DNA from: Rhizohabitans arisaemae
GTDB lineage: Bacteria; Actinomycetota; Actinomycetes; Streptosporangiales; Streptosporangiaceae
Length of the DNA: 64,000 nucleotides
Direction: 5' to 3'
Assembly (NCBI RefSeq): GCF_025996515.1
Contig: NZ_BLRH01000055.1
Span: 124,001-188,000 of the forward strand
The notes under the pieces were generated by a model, which was given only the letters and a program-made list of their open reading frames with translations, made no database searches and was not told the origin of the DNA. Position 1 is the stretch's first letter, and the number at the start of each line of letters is the position of its first letter. Below are positions 8,411 through 16,358 of this stretch, one piece after another. Made by a program: the position numbers and the translations under genes.

Positions 8411-9646
8411 CTATGCGGCGGCGGTCTCGGGGCCGGCGATGCCGGGGTGCCGTGCGGGGACGAGTCGCACGGGCAGCCGGCGGAGGCCCCAGGTGAAGTT
8501 CGATCCGTTGTAGACCGGTTCGCCGGTGAGCTCGATCCGTTCGACGCGAGCGACGAGCTCTTCGAGGAACGCGACGAGTTCGATCCTGGCGAGCCGCGCG
8601 CCCAGGCACAGGTGGGGGCCGTGGCCGAAGGCGATGTGGCGGTTGGGTGTCCTGCCCACGAGGAAACGGTCCGCCTGGGTGAACACCTCCTCGTCCCGGT
8701 TGGCGGAGACGTTCCACAGGGTGACCTGGTCTCCGGGCTCGATCCTGACCCCGCCGACCTTGGTGGGGCGTACGGCGGTCCGCAGGGCGTGCACGCCGGG
8801 GGTGGTCCAGCGGAGGATCTCCTCGGCCGCGGTGGCGGCCGTGGCGGGGCCTCCGGCGCGCAGGAGTTCCCATTGGTCGGGGTTGTCGACGAAGGCGAGC
8901 ACACCGCCCGCGGCGGAGTACCTGGTGGTCTCGTTGGCTCCGGCGAGCACGCCGTTGCAGTTGAAAATGATCTCCTCGTCGCTGAGCGGGCGCTCCCCGC
9001 CGGGGACGTCGGCGACCCGGCGCGCGGCGGCGACGGCGCTGACGAAGTCGTCGCCGGGGTGGCGGCGACGGCGGTCGAGGAGGTCGGCGAAGTAGAGGAA
9101 GATCTCTCCGTGGGCGCCGCCGCGCTCGGCTTCGTCCTCCGACTCGAAGGCGTCGGTGGTGATCTGGCCGAGCCACTCCCAGTCCTCCCGCGGGATGCCC
9201 ATCATGGTGCAGACCACATAGTTGGGGATGCGCTTGGCGACGTCGATGAAATCGACCTCGCCGGCTCGCACCCCGTCGTCGAGGACCTCGGCCACCACCT
9301 GGCGGACCAGGGCCTCCATCCGCGGCATCTCGGCCGGGGAGAAGGCCCGCTGCAGGACGCGTTTGAGGTGGGTGTGGTCGGGGGCGTCGGAGACGATCAG
9401 CATCCGCTGGGAGACGGCCGCGACGGCCTGGCCGTCGGTGTCGAGCCGCATGCCGAACCGGGAGCTGAAGCCGGCATGGTCCGCGTACACACCCACAATG
9501 TCTCGATATTTGCTGACAACCCAAAAGTCCGGTCCCCCGTCGGCGGCCTCATGCCGATAGACGGGTGCGTTCTCCCTCAACCAGCTGAAAACCGGCCAAA
9601 ACCTGTTCTCGGCGAACATCCGGGTGTCATGCAGGTTCACGCGCAT
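8411..9646 (-). CDS. Cytochrome P450
   Basis: A 411-residue soluble class I bacterial P450. The ATG at 9646 follows GGGGAGG. It shows the I-helix LAGANETTRY, the K-helix EEILRW (ExxR) and the haem loop FGHGPHLCLG with Cys347 as the iron ligand. It sits between mbtH and the NRPS gene, 20 bp from each, inside the leftward operon. P450s in this position often hydroxylate a free or carrier-bound amino acid or a finished peptide; ring hydroxylation of a tryptophan-derived unit is equally possible. No redox partner gene is nearby, so ferredoxin would come from elsewhere. Confidence 0.93.
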   Translation of the reverse strand: MRVNLHDTRMFAENRFWPVFSWLRENAPVYRHEAADGGPDFWVVSKYRDIVGVYADHAGFSSRFGMRLDTDGQAVAAVSQRMLIVSDAPDHTHLKRVLQRAFSPAEMPRMEALVRQVVAEVLDDGVRAGEVDFIDVAKRIPNYVVCTMMGIPREDWEWLGQITTDAFESEDEAERGGAHGEIFLYFADLLDRRRRHPGDDFVSAVAAARRVADVPGGERPLSDEEIIFNCNGVLAGANETTRYSAAGGVLAFVDNPDQWELLRAGGPATAATAAEEILRWTTPGVHALRTAVRPTKVGGVRIEPGDQVTLWNVSANRDEEVFTQADRFLVGRTPNRHIAFGHGPHLCLGARLARIELVAFLEELVARVERIELTGEPVYNGSNFTWGLRRLPVRLVPARHPGIAGPETAAA

Positions 9647-9657
9647 GTCGGCCTCCC

Positions 9658-9843
9658 CTACCGGCGCGCCTGCGGCGGGCGCATGTCGGTCCAACGCTCG
9701 TCCACGTGGCGCGCGCACGCGTTCTCGTCACCCGAGAAGCCGGCCGGGCGCCAGCCGCCGGGCACCCGGGCCGCCTCGGGGTGGAGTGCGTACTGCTCCG
9801 CGTCGTTGACGAGCACGGTGTAGCGCCGGTGATCCTCGTTCAC
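9658..9843 (-). CDS. MbtH-like protein
   Basis: A 61-residue MbtH-family chaperone of adenylation domains. The GTG at 9843 follows GAGAGGAG. It has the family hallmarks: YTVLVNDAEQYALHP, then VPGGW, GFSG and WTDMRP at the end. MbtH proteins bind A domains and raise their solubility or activity. It is co-transcribed with the P450 (11-bp gap) and the thioesterase upstream (25 bp). A second MbtH domain is fused to a degenerate A domain in the first gene of the same operon, so the cluster has two. Confidence 0.95.
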   Translation of the reverse strand: MNEDHRRYTVLVNDAEQYALHPEAARVPGGWRPAGFSGDENACARHVDERWTDMRPPQARR

Positions 9844-9868
9844 TGCGGCTCCTCTCGGGGTCGCGCGC

Positions 9869-10699
9869 TCATCGCGCGGCGGCTCGGTGCGACGGGTTCG
9901 CGGACGGCGCCCGGACGGCCGGCGGCGGCCCGGACGGTCCGGGGACGGATTCGGACGCGGGCTCGGGGTCGCCGAGCCCGGCCAGCAGCGGGAGGAGCGC
10001 CTCGGCGTGCTCCACGGCGAAGTGGTGGCCCCCCGGGAACCGCCTGCGGCGGAACCCTCCGGCCGCGTAGCCGGCCCACCCGTCCAGCTGGGCCGCGGTG
10101 ACGGTCTCGTCGGTCTCCCCGCCCCACGCCTCGACCGGGCAGGGCAGCGCGGGCTCACCCCGGAGCTCGTAGTCGAGGGAGAGGCGGGCGTCCTGCCGGA
10201 GGATCTCCAAGGCGATCTCCCGGCTGTCCTCGTCGAGGTCGTCCGCGCCGAGTCCCCGGGCGTCGAGCAGCCCCGCCAGCTCCTCCTCCCCCTCGACGAG
10301 TCCCCGGCCGGCCCCGGCCCAGGAGTCCGGGGGACGGCAGGCGGCGACGACGAAGGCGAGCGGCCATCGGCCGTACCGCAGTCCGAGGCTTCGGGTGATC
10401 TCGTAGCCGATGAGCCCGCCGAAGCTGTTCCCGAACACCAGGAAGGGGTGGCCCGGGGGCATCGCGTCGACGAGCTCCCCGGTGACGGCCTCGACGACCG
10501 CCTCGACGCTCTCCGGCGGCGGATCGGCCCAGCGGTTCTCCCGGCCGGGGAGCTGGACGCCGATCACCGAGAGCCGGTCCCCCAGCCGGTGCTGCCAGGA
10601 GCGGAACCACCCGCATCCGGCCCCGGCCTGCGGCAGACAGAGCACGACCGGGCGGCCGTACGGCTCAGGCCGCCAGCTCACCAGCCATCGGGCCTTCAC
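9869..10699 (-). CDS. Type II thioesterase
   Basis: A 276-residue alpha/beta-hydrolase of the GrsT/LgrE type that removes misprimed acyl groups from carrier proteins. It starts at GTG 10699 after AGAGGACGGAG. The N-terminal LCLPQAGAG is the oxyanion-hole region. The nucleophile elbow is GNSFGG with Ser92 (family consensus GHSxG, so His is Asn here). The late GGHHF carries the catalytic His. The last 35 residues are Pro/Ala/Ser-rich and probably unstructured. It lies between the A-T NRPS gene and mbtH. Confidence 0.92.
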   Translation of the reverse strand: MKARWLVSWRPEPYGRPVVLCLPQAGAGCGWFRSWQHRLGDRLSVIGVQLPGRENRWADPPPESVEAVVEAVTGELVDAMPPGHPFLVFGNSFGGLIGYEITRSLGLRYGRWPLAFVVAACRPPDSWAGAGRGLVEGEEELAGLLDARGLGADDLDEDSREIALEILRQDARLSLDYELRGEPALPCPVEAWGGETDETVTAAQLDGWAGYAAGGFRRRRFPGGHHFAVEHAEALLPLLAGLGDPEPASESVPGPSGPPPAVRAPSANPSHRAAAR

Positions 10700-10745
10700 C
10701 GCTCCGTCCTCTCCGGGCGGACCCCGCGGCGGCCGCAGGCGGCGT

Positions 10746-12536
10746 TCACGTCCCCACCCGGGTGTCGGCCAGGACGAGGTCGGAGACGCCGGAGACGGCG
10801 GCGATGCGGTCCAGCTCGGCCGCGACCCCGGCCGCGGTCGGCTGGGCGAGCAGGTGCCGCATGGTCAGGCGCAGGCCGGTGAGGCGCCGCAGCGCCGAGA
10901 CCGCCCGCGCGGCGAGCAGGGAGTGCCCGCCGAGCTCGAAGAAGTCGGCGTCGACGTCGTCGAGGGGCCGCCCGAGCAGCTCGCCGAGAACGGCGCACAC
11001 CTGCCGCTCGCGCTCGCCGGCCGGAGGCCGTCCCGTCGGCGAGGCCGGCGAGCTGGTGAGCGCGAGCGCCGTACGGTCCACCTTGCCGGTGGTCGCGACG
11101 GGGAGCGCGGGCAGCACGTCGACGACGACGGGGACCATGGAGGAGGGCAGGGAGTCCGCGCAGTGGGCGAGAACCCGCCCGGCCAGCTCGTCGGGGTCCG
11201 TCCCCTCGGCGGCCGGGACGACCGCGAGCCCGGCCGCGTCGCCGGAGACGGTGACGAAGGCCGCGGCGGCGTGCACCCCCTCGACCCGGGTGGCGACCCG
11301 TTCGATCTCCCCGAGCTCCACCCGGAAGCCCCGGATCTTGACCTGGTCGTCCCGGCGCCCGGCGTATTCGAGCTGCCCGTCGGCCCGCTGGACCACCATG
11401 TCCCCGGTGCGGTACATCCGGCTCCCGTCCCCGGTGAAGTCGTCGGCGACGAAGCGGGAGGCGGTGAGCCCCGGGCGGTTGCGATAGCCGCGGGCGATAC
11501 CGGGTCCGGCGAGGTAGAGCTCCCCGAGGGTACCCGGGGAGACCGGCCTGCGATCGTCGTCCAGGACGTAGGCCCGGTAGCCGCGGATCGGCCGGCCGAT
11601 CGTGGTGACGTCGTCGCCGGCCCGGCTGTCGGCCCAGGTGGCGGCGATCGTCATCTCCGTGGGGCCGTAGACGTTGAGCACGCGCCGCCCTCCCCCGGCG
11701 AACCGCCTGGCGAGGGCGGGCGGGCAGGGCTCCCCGGCGACCACGATCACCTGCGCGGTGGGCAGGTCGTCGGCGCAGGCGGCGAGCAGGGACGGGGTGA
11801 GGCACACGGTACGCGGCCTGACCCCGGCGATGGCCGCGTCGACTCCGTCGGCGAGGTCGACGATCGCGACGCCCTGTCCGTGCAGCAGGTACAGCAGCGT
11901 GCACCAGAGCCACCCGTCGAACGCCGGGGAGACGGCGTTGACGCCGAGTCCCCCCGAGGGCAGGTCGAGGTCGGCGAGCGCGTCGAGGTGGGTGTCCAGG
12001 CCCCGGTAGGTGACCTCGACGCCCTTGGGCCAGCCGGTGGTGCCGGAGGTGTAGATGATGTAGGCGCAGTGGTCGGGATGGGATTCGGCCGTCCAGGCCG
12101 GCCGCCCGGTTCCGGCGAGCACGGCGGGGTCGAGGGTGCGGGAGCGCGGCGGCGCGACACCGGGCGGCAGCCCGGTGCCGAGCAGGATCCGCACATCCGC
12201 GTCGCGCAGGACGAAGTTGAGCCGGTCGGCGGGGTGCCGGTCGTCGACGGGGACGGCGGTCGCCCCCACCTTCCAGATCGCGAGCAGGCTGGGCACCACC
12301 CAGCGCGACCTGCCGAGGCAGAGGCCGACCGGTGTCTGCGGGCCGACCCCGGCGGCGACGAGACCGGCCGCGAGGGCGTCGGTGTACTCGGCGACCTCGG
12401 AGAATCGGAACGTGCCGTCGGGTGCGGAGACCGCGGTCGCCGTGGGCGCATGCCTGGCCCACCGCGCGACCGCGCCGAAGACCCGTCGTGCCGTGGCGTA
12501 TCCGCCGTGACCGCCGGGCGTCGAGCTGTGGATCAT
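10746..12536 (-). CDS. NRPS: stand-alone A-T didomain
   Basis: A 596-residue protein. ATG 12536 follows AGGAG by 5 bases; an ATG 30 bases upstream lacks such a site. The A domain (about 20-500) has YTSGTTGWPKG at 162, YGPTEMT, YRTGD and VKIRGFRVELGEIE, and a T domain follows with LGGHSL, Ser539. There is no C domain. My hand alignment to PheA gives the specificity positions D-G-W-C-V-A-V-I-A-K. The D-G-W start and the Val-Ala middle resemble, from memory, tryptophan-type codes such as DGWAVASVCK. Inference: it may load tryptophan or a derivative onto its own T domain, either as a starter or for processing on the carrier by the halogenase or P450. Confidence 0.92.
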   Translation of the reverse strand: MIHSSTPGGHGGYATARRVFGAVARWARHAPTATAVSAPDGTFRFSEVAEYTDALAAGLVAAGVGPQTPVGLCLGRSRWVVPSLLAIWKVGATAVPVDDRHPADRLNFVLRDADVRILLGTGLPPGVAPPRSRTLDPAVLAGTGRPAWTAESHPDHCAYIIYTSGTTGWPKGVEVTYRGLDTHLDALADLDLPSGGLGVNAVSPAFDGWLWCTLLYLLHGQGVAIVDLADGVDAAIAGVRPRTVCLTPSLLAACADDLPTAQVIVVAGEPCPPALARRFAGGGRRVLNVYGPTEMTIAATWADSRAGDDVTTIGRPIRGYRAYVLDDDRRPVSPGTLGELYLAGPGIARGYRNRPGLTASRFVADDFTGDGSRMYRTGDMVVQRADGQLEYAGRRDDQVKIRGFRVELGEIERVATRVEGVHAAAAFVTVSGDAAGLAVVPAAEGTDPDELAGRVLAHCADSLPSSMVPVVVDVLPALPVATTGKVDRTALALTSSPASPTGRPPAGERERQVCAVLGELLGRPLDDVDADFFELGGHSLLAARAVSALRRLTGLRLTMRHLLAQPTAAGVAAELDRIAAVSGVSDLVLADTRVGT

Positions 12537-12671
12537 CAGAGCTCCTGGGGTTGTCACACGGGTCACCCAGCCGGCGATCGCTCGTCGGCCATCTGCCGTG
12601 GAAGTTAGGGAATCTCGGTTAAACGGGGGTTACTCGGACGTGACGCCGTCGGCCGCGGGGCAAGGGTCCGC

Positions 12672-14135
12672 TCACACCCGGACGAGGTCGGGGTCCGGCC
12701 GGGCCTCGGTGTGCGGGGCGTCCGGCAAACCCTGTTCCGGTACGGCGGCGTCCGCGGATCCGTCCGTCTTCCCCCGGGAGCGGAACCGGACCGCGGGGGC
12801 GGCCATGGCCGTGGAGAGCAGGGCGATCACCACCATGATCGCGAACAGCTCACCTGTCAGGACGCCGAGGCTGAGCCCCACGTTGAGGACGACGAGCTCG
12901 GTGAGGCCGCGGCAGTTCATCAGGAGGCCGATCCGGGTGGCCTGGTCCCAGCTCTCGCCCACGGACCGCGCGGCCAGCATGGAGCCGCCCAGCTTGCCGG
13001 CGAACGCGACCACCAGGAAGGCGAGGAACCAGCCCCACATCTCGAAGGAGAGACCCAGCGCGTGGAGTTTGGTGTTCACCCCGGTGATGGCGAAGAAGAT
13101 CGGGAGGAGCAGCACCGTGGTGAGCCCGCCGATCACGGACCGGAGCTCCTCCACGACGGGGGAGTCCCGGGGGATGGTGAGCCCGAAGAGGAAGGCCCCG
13201 AAGATCGCGTGAATGCCGAGCGAGTCGGTGGCCATCGCGCTGAGGAAGACCAGGACCAGGGTGAGTGTGGCCGCGGAGGTCCCCTTGCGCATCCACGGCT
13301 GGTGCAGCACACGCTGGAGCACCGGCCTGACCACGAGCATCAGCACCGCCACGAAGCCCACGGCGAGCACCAGGGTGAGCAGGACACCGCTGAGCGAGCC
13401 GGTGCCGAGCATCGTGACGACCACGGCGAGCAGGCACCAGGCGGTGATGTCGTCGACCAGCGCGCTGCTCAGCGCCACCCCGGCGATCTTGGTGTTCTGC
13501 AGACCCGCGTCGCTGAGCATGCGCGCCATCACCGGCAGGGCCGAGATGCTCATCGCCACCCCGACAAACAGGGCGAACGGCGCGAAGGACACCCCCGGCG
13601 GGGCGAAGACCGGGTATGCCGTGACCGCGAGCAGGATGCCGGAAAAGAGGGGGAGCGCGATCCCCACATGGCTCACCATCACCGCCAGCGGGCCCGACCC
13701 GCGCAGCATCCGGATGTTGAGCTCGGTCCCGGCGAGGAAGACGAAGAGCACGGCGCCCAGCTGGGCGAGCACATTCAGCTTGCCCAGTACGGCGTCGGGG
13801 AACAGCCAGGCCGAGGCCGCGGGGAAGGCGAGTCCCAGCACCGAGGGCCCGAGCAGGATGCCGGCCGTGATCTCACCGACGACGGCGGGCTGGCCGATCC
13901 GCTGCGCGAGCTTCCCCGCGATCTTGCAAACCCCCACGATGAGGGCGATCGCCACCAGCAGGCGGGTGATCCCCGCCGGCCCGGACCCGGCGTCGGCCCC
14001 CGGGCTCTCCCCGCCCGCACCGCCCGATCCGCCGCCGAGGATGACCACGGCGAGGATGGAGGGAAAGACGACGAGCATGCTGTAGACCGCGCCGATACGC
14101 CAGCGGCGCGGGAGAAACGACGTCTTGCTTTCCAT
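12672..14135 (-). CDS. Cation/proton antiporter (CPA2, KefB-like)
   Basis: A 487-residue membrane protein with about 12 hydrophobic segments and the Na_H_Exchanger pattern: GEITAGILLGPSVLG, LVDDITAWCLLA with the Asp-Asp pair of the transport site, and GAFLFGLTIP. ATG 14135 follows GAGG by 7 bases; the GTG six bases earlier is too close to that site. It has no TrkA-N domain. Antiporters of this type occur in several NRPS and glycopeptide clusters with an unproven role, perhaps ion homeostasis or self-protection. It lies within the operon, 15 bp from the flavin reductase gene. Confidence 0.9.
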   Translation of the reverse strand: MESKTSFLPRRWRIGAVYSMLVVFPSILAVVILGGGSGGAGGESPGADAGSGPAGITRLLVAIALIVGVCKIAGKLAQRIGQPAVVGEITAGILLGPSVLGLAFPAASAWLFPDAVLGKLNVLAQLGAVLFVFLAGTELNIRMLRGSGPLAVMVSHVGIALPLFSGILLAVTAYPVFAPPGVSFAPFALFVGVAMSISALPVMARMLSDAGLQNTKIAGVALSSALVDDITAWCLLAVVVTMLGTGSLSGVLLTLVLAVGFVAVLMLVVRPVLQRVLHQPWMRKGTSAATLTLVLVFLSAMATDSLGIHAIFGAFLFGLTIPRDSPVVEELRSVIGGLTTVLLLPIFFAITGVNTKLHALGLSFEMWGWFLAFLVVAFAGKLGGSMLAARSVGESWDQATRIGLLMNCRGLTELVVLNVGLSLGVLTGELFAIMVVIALLSTAMAAPAVRFRSRGKTDGSADAAVPEQGLPDAPHTEARPDPDLVRV

Positions 14136-14150
14136 GATCACACCTCAAAG

Positions 14151-14774
14151 TCATGCGGAGCGGGCGACGGCGGCCAGCGGGGACGTCGCGGGGAGGTCGT
14201 CCTGGGGCGGCCAGAGCAGCCCGTGCGTCCGGGCGAGGGAGAGCACCTGGTCCAGCATGATCTCCAGCTGCAGACCGACGCGTCCGCCGAGCGCCCCGTC
14301 GAGCCCCATCGGGGTCTCGGCCGTGGCGACCGCCATGCCGAGCGGCGTGGGCCAGCCGCGCAACGCGTGCACGATCGTCCGCATCGTGGCCAGCGTCAAG
14401 GCCGCGCCCTGCGCTCCCCCCGCGAGGGACACGCAGCCGACCGCCCTGCCGTCGAGGAAGGGCCGCGCGTCGTCGGCCAGCTCGTTGAGATAGTCCAGCG
14501 CGTTCTTCAGCAGCCCGGAGACGCTTCCGTGGTAGGCCGGGGTCACCAGGACCACCCCGTCCGCGCGGGCCAGGGCGTCCAGGAAGCGGACGACGTACGG
14601 GCCGTGCAGGTCACCCGGCCGGTAGAAGGGGAAACTCAGCTCGGCTCCGCGGAAGAAGCTCACCGTCGCCCCGCGTCGCAGGCAGTCCTGAGCGCACCAG
14701 CGGGCCAGTCGTTCCGTACGCGAATCGGCGCTCAAGGCGCCACTGAGCACAGCGATATGCGGCGCTACAGACAT
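14151..14774 (-). CDS. NAD(P)H-dependent FMN reductase
   Basis: A 207-residue flavodoxin-fold flavin reductase of the NADPH_dep_FMN_red family. The N-terminal VLSGALSADSRT is the phosphate-binding loop and TPAYHGSVSGLLKNALDYL is the conserved flavin-binding segment. The start is ATG 14774 after GGAGT. Tryptophan halogenases need reduced FAD from a separate reductase, and this is the only flavin reductase I see near the halogenase gene at 31-32.7 kb, so it is the natural partner candidate. That link is inference. Confidence 0.9.
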   Translation of the reverse strand: MSVAPHIAVLSGALSADSRTERLARWCAQDCLRRGATVSFFRGAELSFPFYRPGDLHGPYVVRFLDALARADGVVLVTPAYHGSVSGLLKNALDYLNELADDARPFLDGRAVGCVSLAGGAQGAALTLATMRTIVHALRGWPTPLGMAVATAETPMGLDGALGGRVGLQLEIMLDQVLSLARTHGLLWPPQDDLPATSPLAAVARSA

Positions 14775-14841
14775 TGTGACTCCAGTCTGGTCAGTTGCGG
14801 GTGAAAGGTGGTCAGGAGTCGGAAGCGCCGGATCCCTGGTG

Positions 14842-16155
14842 CTACCCCCTCCAGACCCGGATCGGCCGGTCGGCCCCGAGGAACTCCAGCCGGCCCCCGG
14901 ACAGCAGGCGGACCCGATGACCCGTCGCGAACATGCGGCTGCCGTCCGCCGCGAAGGGATCGGGCAGGAACCGGGTCACCGTCGCGGCGGGATCGTCGAG
15001 GTAGCCGCGTGCGAGCGCGACGCCCCCCACGTAGAGGAGACCGACCGCGCCGACGGCGACCGGCTCGAAGTCGGCGTCGAGCGCGTGGAGCCGGCAGCCG
15101 CGCCGGGGCGGCCCGATCAGCACGCGCGGTCCTTCCCGCCCGTTCTCCTCCACGACGCGGCGGGCACAGGCGATCGCCGTCTCCGGGAACCCGTAGAGCT
15201 GTGGCTCGACCGCCGCCGGTGCGGCGGAGCCGGACACCGCGCGATCGGCGAGCGCCACGCCGGACGGGTCGGCCCCGGGCCGTACCGGACGCCGTTCCCC
15301 GCGCTCACCCCGTGGCTCCCCCACGACGAGCTCGGCGCCGCTCGCGAGCGCGTGCAGGATCTCCAGGACGATCAGGCCGCTGGAGAACCGCCCGGACGGC
15401 GTCACCCGGTCCCCGCTGCGCACCGGCGGCAGGAGTGCCCCGTCGATCAGCGCGCCGAGCTGCCGGTGTTCCAGGATCACCCCCCGTGACTCCGGTTCCT
15501 CGGGCCGGTAGAGCACGCACGCGGCACCCGCCGGCCGGATCCCGGGCAGCGTTCCGTGGCCGTCGGCGACGTCGTCCGGCCAGCTCAGAATGTGCAGATC
15601 GAGGTGTTTGAGCCACCGGGCGGAGGGGGTGACGACGAGCCGCGCGCCGCTGTCGGCGATCACCAGATCGCGCCACGTGCCGACGTCGTCGACGTCGACG
15701 GGCAGCCACGCCGCGCCGGACAGCGCGACGCCGAGGAGCGCGGTCAGGGCGTCCGCCCCGACCGGGAAACACAGCGCCACCCGGTCCTCGGGGCCGACGC
15801 CGAGCGCCGTGAGCCGCCGGGCGAGCCGCTCGGCGGAGGAGATCAGCTCACCGTAGGTGATCCGGCGGCGCCGGACCCCGATCTCGGTGACGGCGGCGGC
15901 GCCGGGCTGCCGCTCGGCGATTCGGCGGATCCGGTCCACCACGGTGACCGGCGCGTCACCGCCCGTTCCGCGCCCGGCAAGGGGGCGCATGTCGTGCCAC
16001 AGCTCGGCGACCTGGGTGAGACATTCCTCATAGGTGCTCACAAAGCCGATGGGCGACCAACCACCGGGTACCGCATCATATAGGGGCCAAATCCCGTATT
16101 GTCCTTCCACATTTACGACAACCTGGAAATACCGCTGCGGTGGGCCAGTCGCCAT
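14842..16155 (-). CDS. MbtH domain fused to a truncated, degenerate adenylation domain
   Basis: A 437-residue protein, first gene of the leftward operon; ATG 16155 follows GGAGG. Residues 1-60 are a full MbtH domain (VVNVEGQYGIWP, VPGGW, ELWHDMRP). Residues 70-437 are A-domain-like: ITYGEL, VGPEDRVALCFP, GAAWLPVDV. However, the phosphate loop YTSGSTGxPKG has become LYRPEEPESRGVI, YGPTE is YGFPETA, YRTGD is FATGH, and the chain stops at the A8 region (LGADRPIRVWRG). The C-terminal subdomain and the catalytic A10 lysine are missing. There is no T domain. It is unlikely to adenylate anything. Inference: an MbtH protein with a pseudo-A partner, perhaps a scaffold or regulator. Active MbtH-A fusions are known (SlgN1, NikP1 types); this differs by decay and truncation. 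Confidence 0.85.
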   Translation of the reverse strand: MATGPPQRYFQVVVNVEGQYGIWPLYDAVPGGWSPIGFVSTYEECLTQVAELWHDMRPLAGRGTGGDAPVTVVDRIRRIAERQPGAAAVTEIGVRRRRITYGELISSAERLARRLTALGVGPEDRVALCFPVGADALTALLGVALSGAAWLPVDVDDVGTWRDLVIADSGARLVVTPSARWLKHLDLHILSWPDDVADGHGTLPGIRPAGAACVLYRPEEPESRGVILEHRQLGALIDGALLPPVRSGDRVTPSGRFSSGLIVLEILHALASGAELVVGEPRGERGERRPVRPGADPSGVALADRAVSGSAAPAAVEPQLYGFPETAIACARRVVEENGREGPRVLIGPPRRGCRLHALDADFEPVAVGAVGLLYVGGVALARGYLDDPAATVTRFLPDPFAADGSRMFATGHRVRLLSGGRLEFLGADRPIRVWRG

Positions 16156-16358
16156 TGGTCCCTCCAGGATTCACCCCAAAAATCAGTATCGGCCGCACGA
16201 TGCCGAACGCCGGTTGCGGCGCGGTTACGCGCGAAATTTCGCCATAACTGGCCACATTTCCTCATAACCCAGCGTTAACTCTGGCTCCTTAATCTCGGCC
16301 CGCGGATGAAGCCCCGATTCACCCGGTGTGAACGGTTATTTCACCCCCGGAGGTCCAC
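16156..16358. promoter_or_regulatory. Divergent promoter region between the two main operons
   Basis: This 203-bp region must carry the promoters of both NRPS operons. It contains a perfect 12-bp palindrome, GCGAAATTTCGC, at 16231-16242, and near the rightward start an inverted repeat of TTCAC and GTGAA spaced by 5 bases (16318-16332). The middle is AT-richer than its surroundings (CATAACTGGCC, CCTTAATCT). I cannot place -10/-35 boxes with confidence. The palindromes are candidate operators for the SARP or another cluster regulator. Confidence 0.55.

Noticed and set aside
3819-8513. A 1564-codon plus-strand frame opposite the large NRPS, and similar long frames opposite the other NRPS genes
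   Set aside because: Composition (Gly/Asp/Glu/Val-rich, no motifs) is that of antisense shadows in high-GC DNA; the minus-strand frame has all NRPS motifs.
8391-9524. A 5' extension of the large NRPS frame across the P450 gene
   Set aside because: It is an out-of-frame shadow of the P450; the NRPS has its own GTG at 8390 with AAGGAGGT 6 bases upstream.
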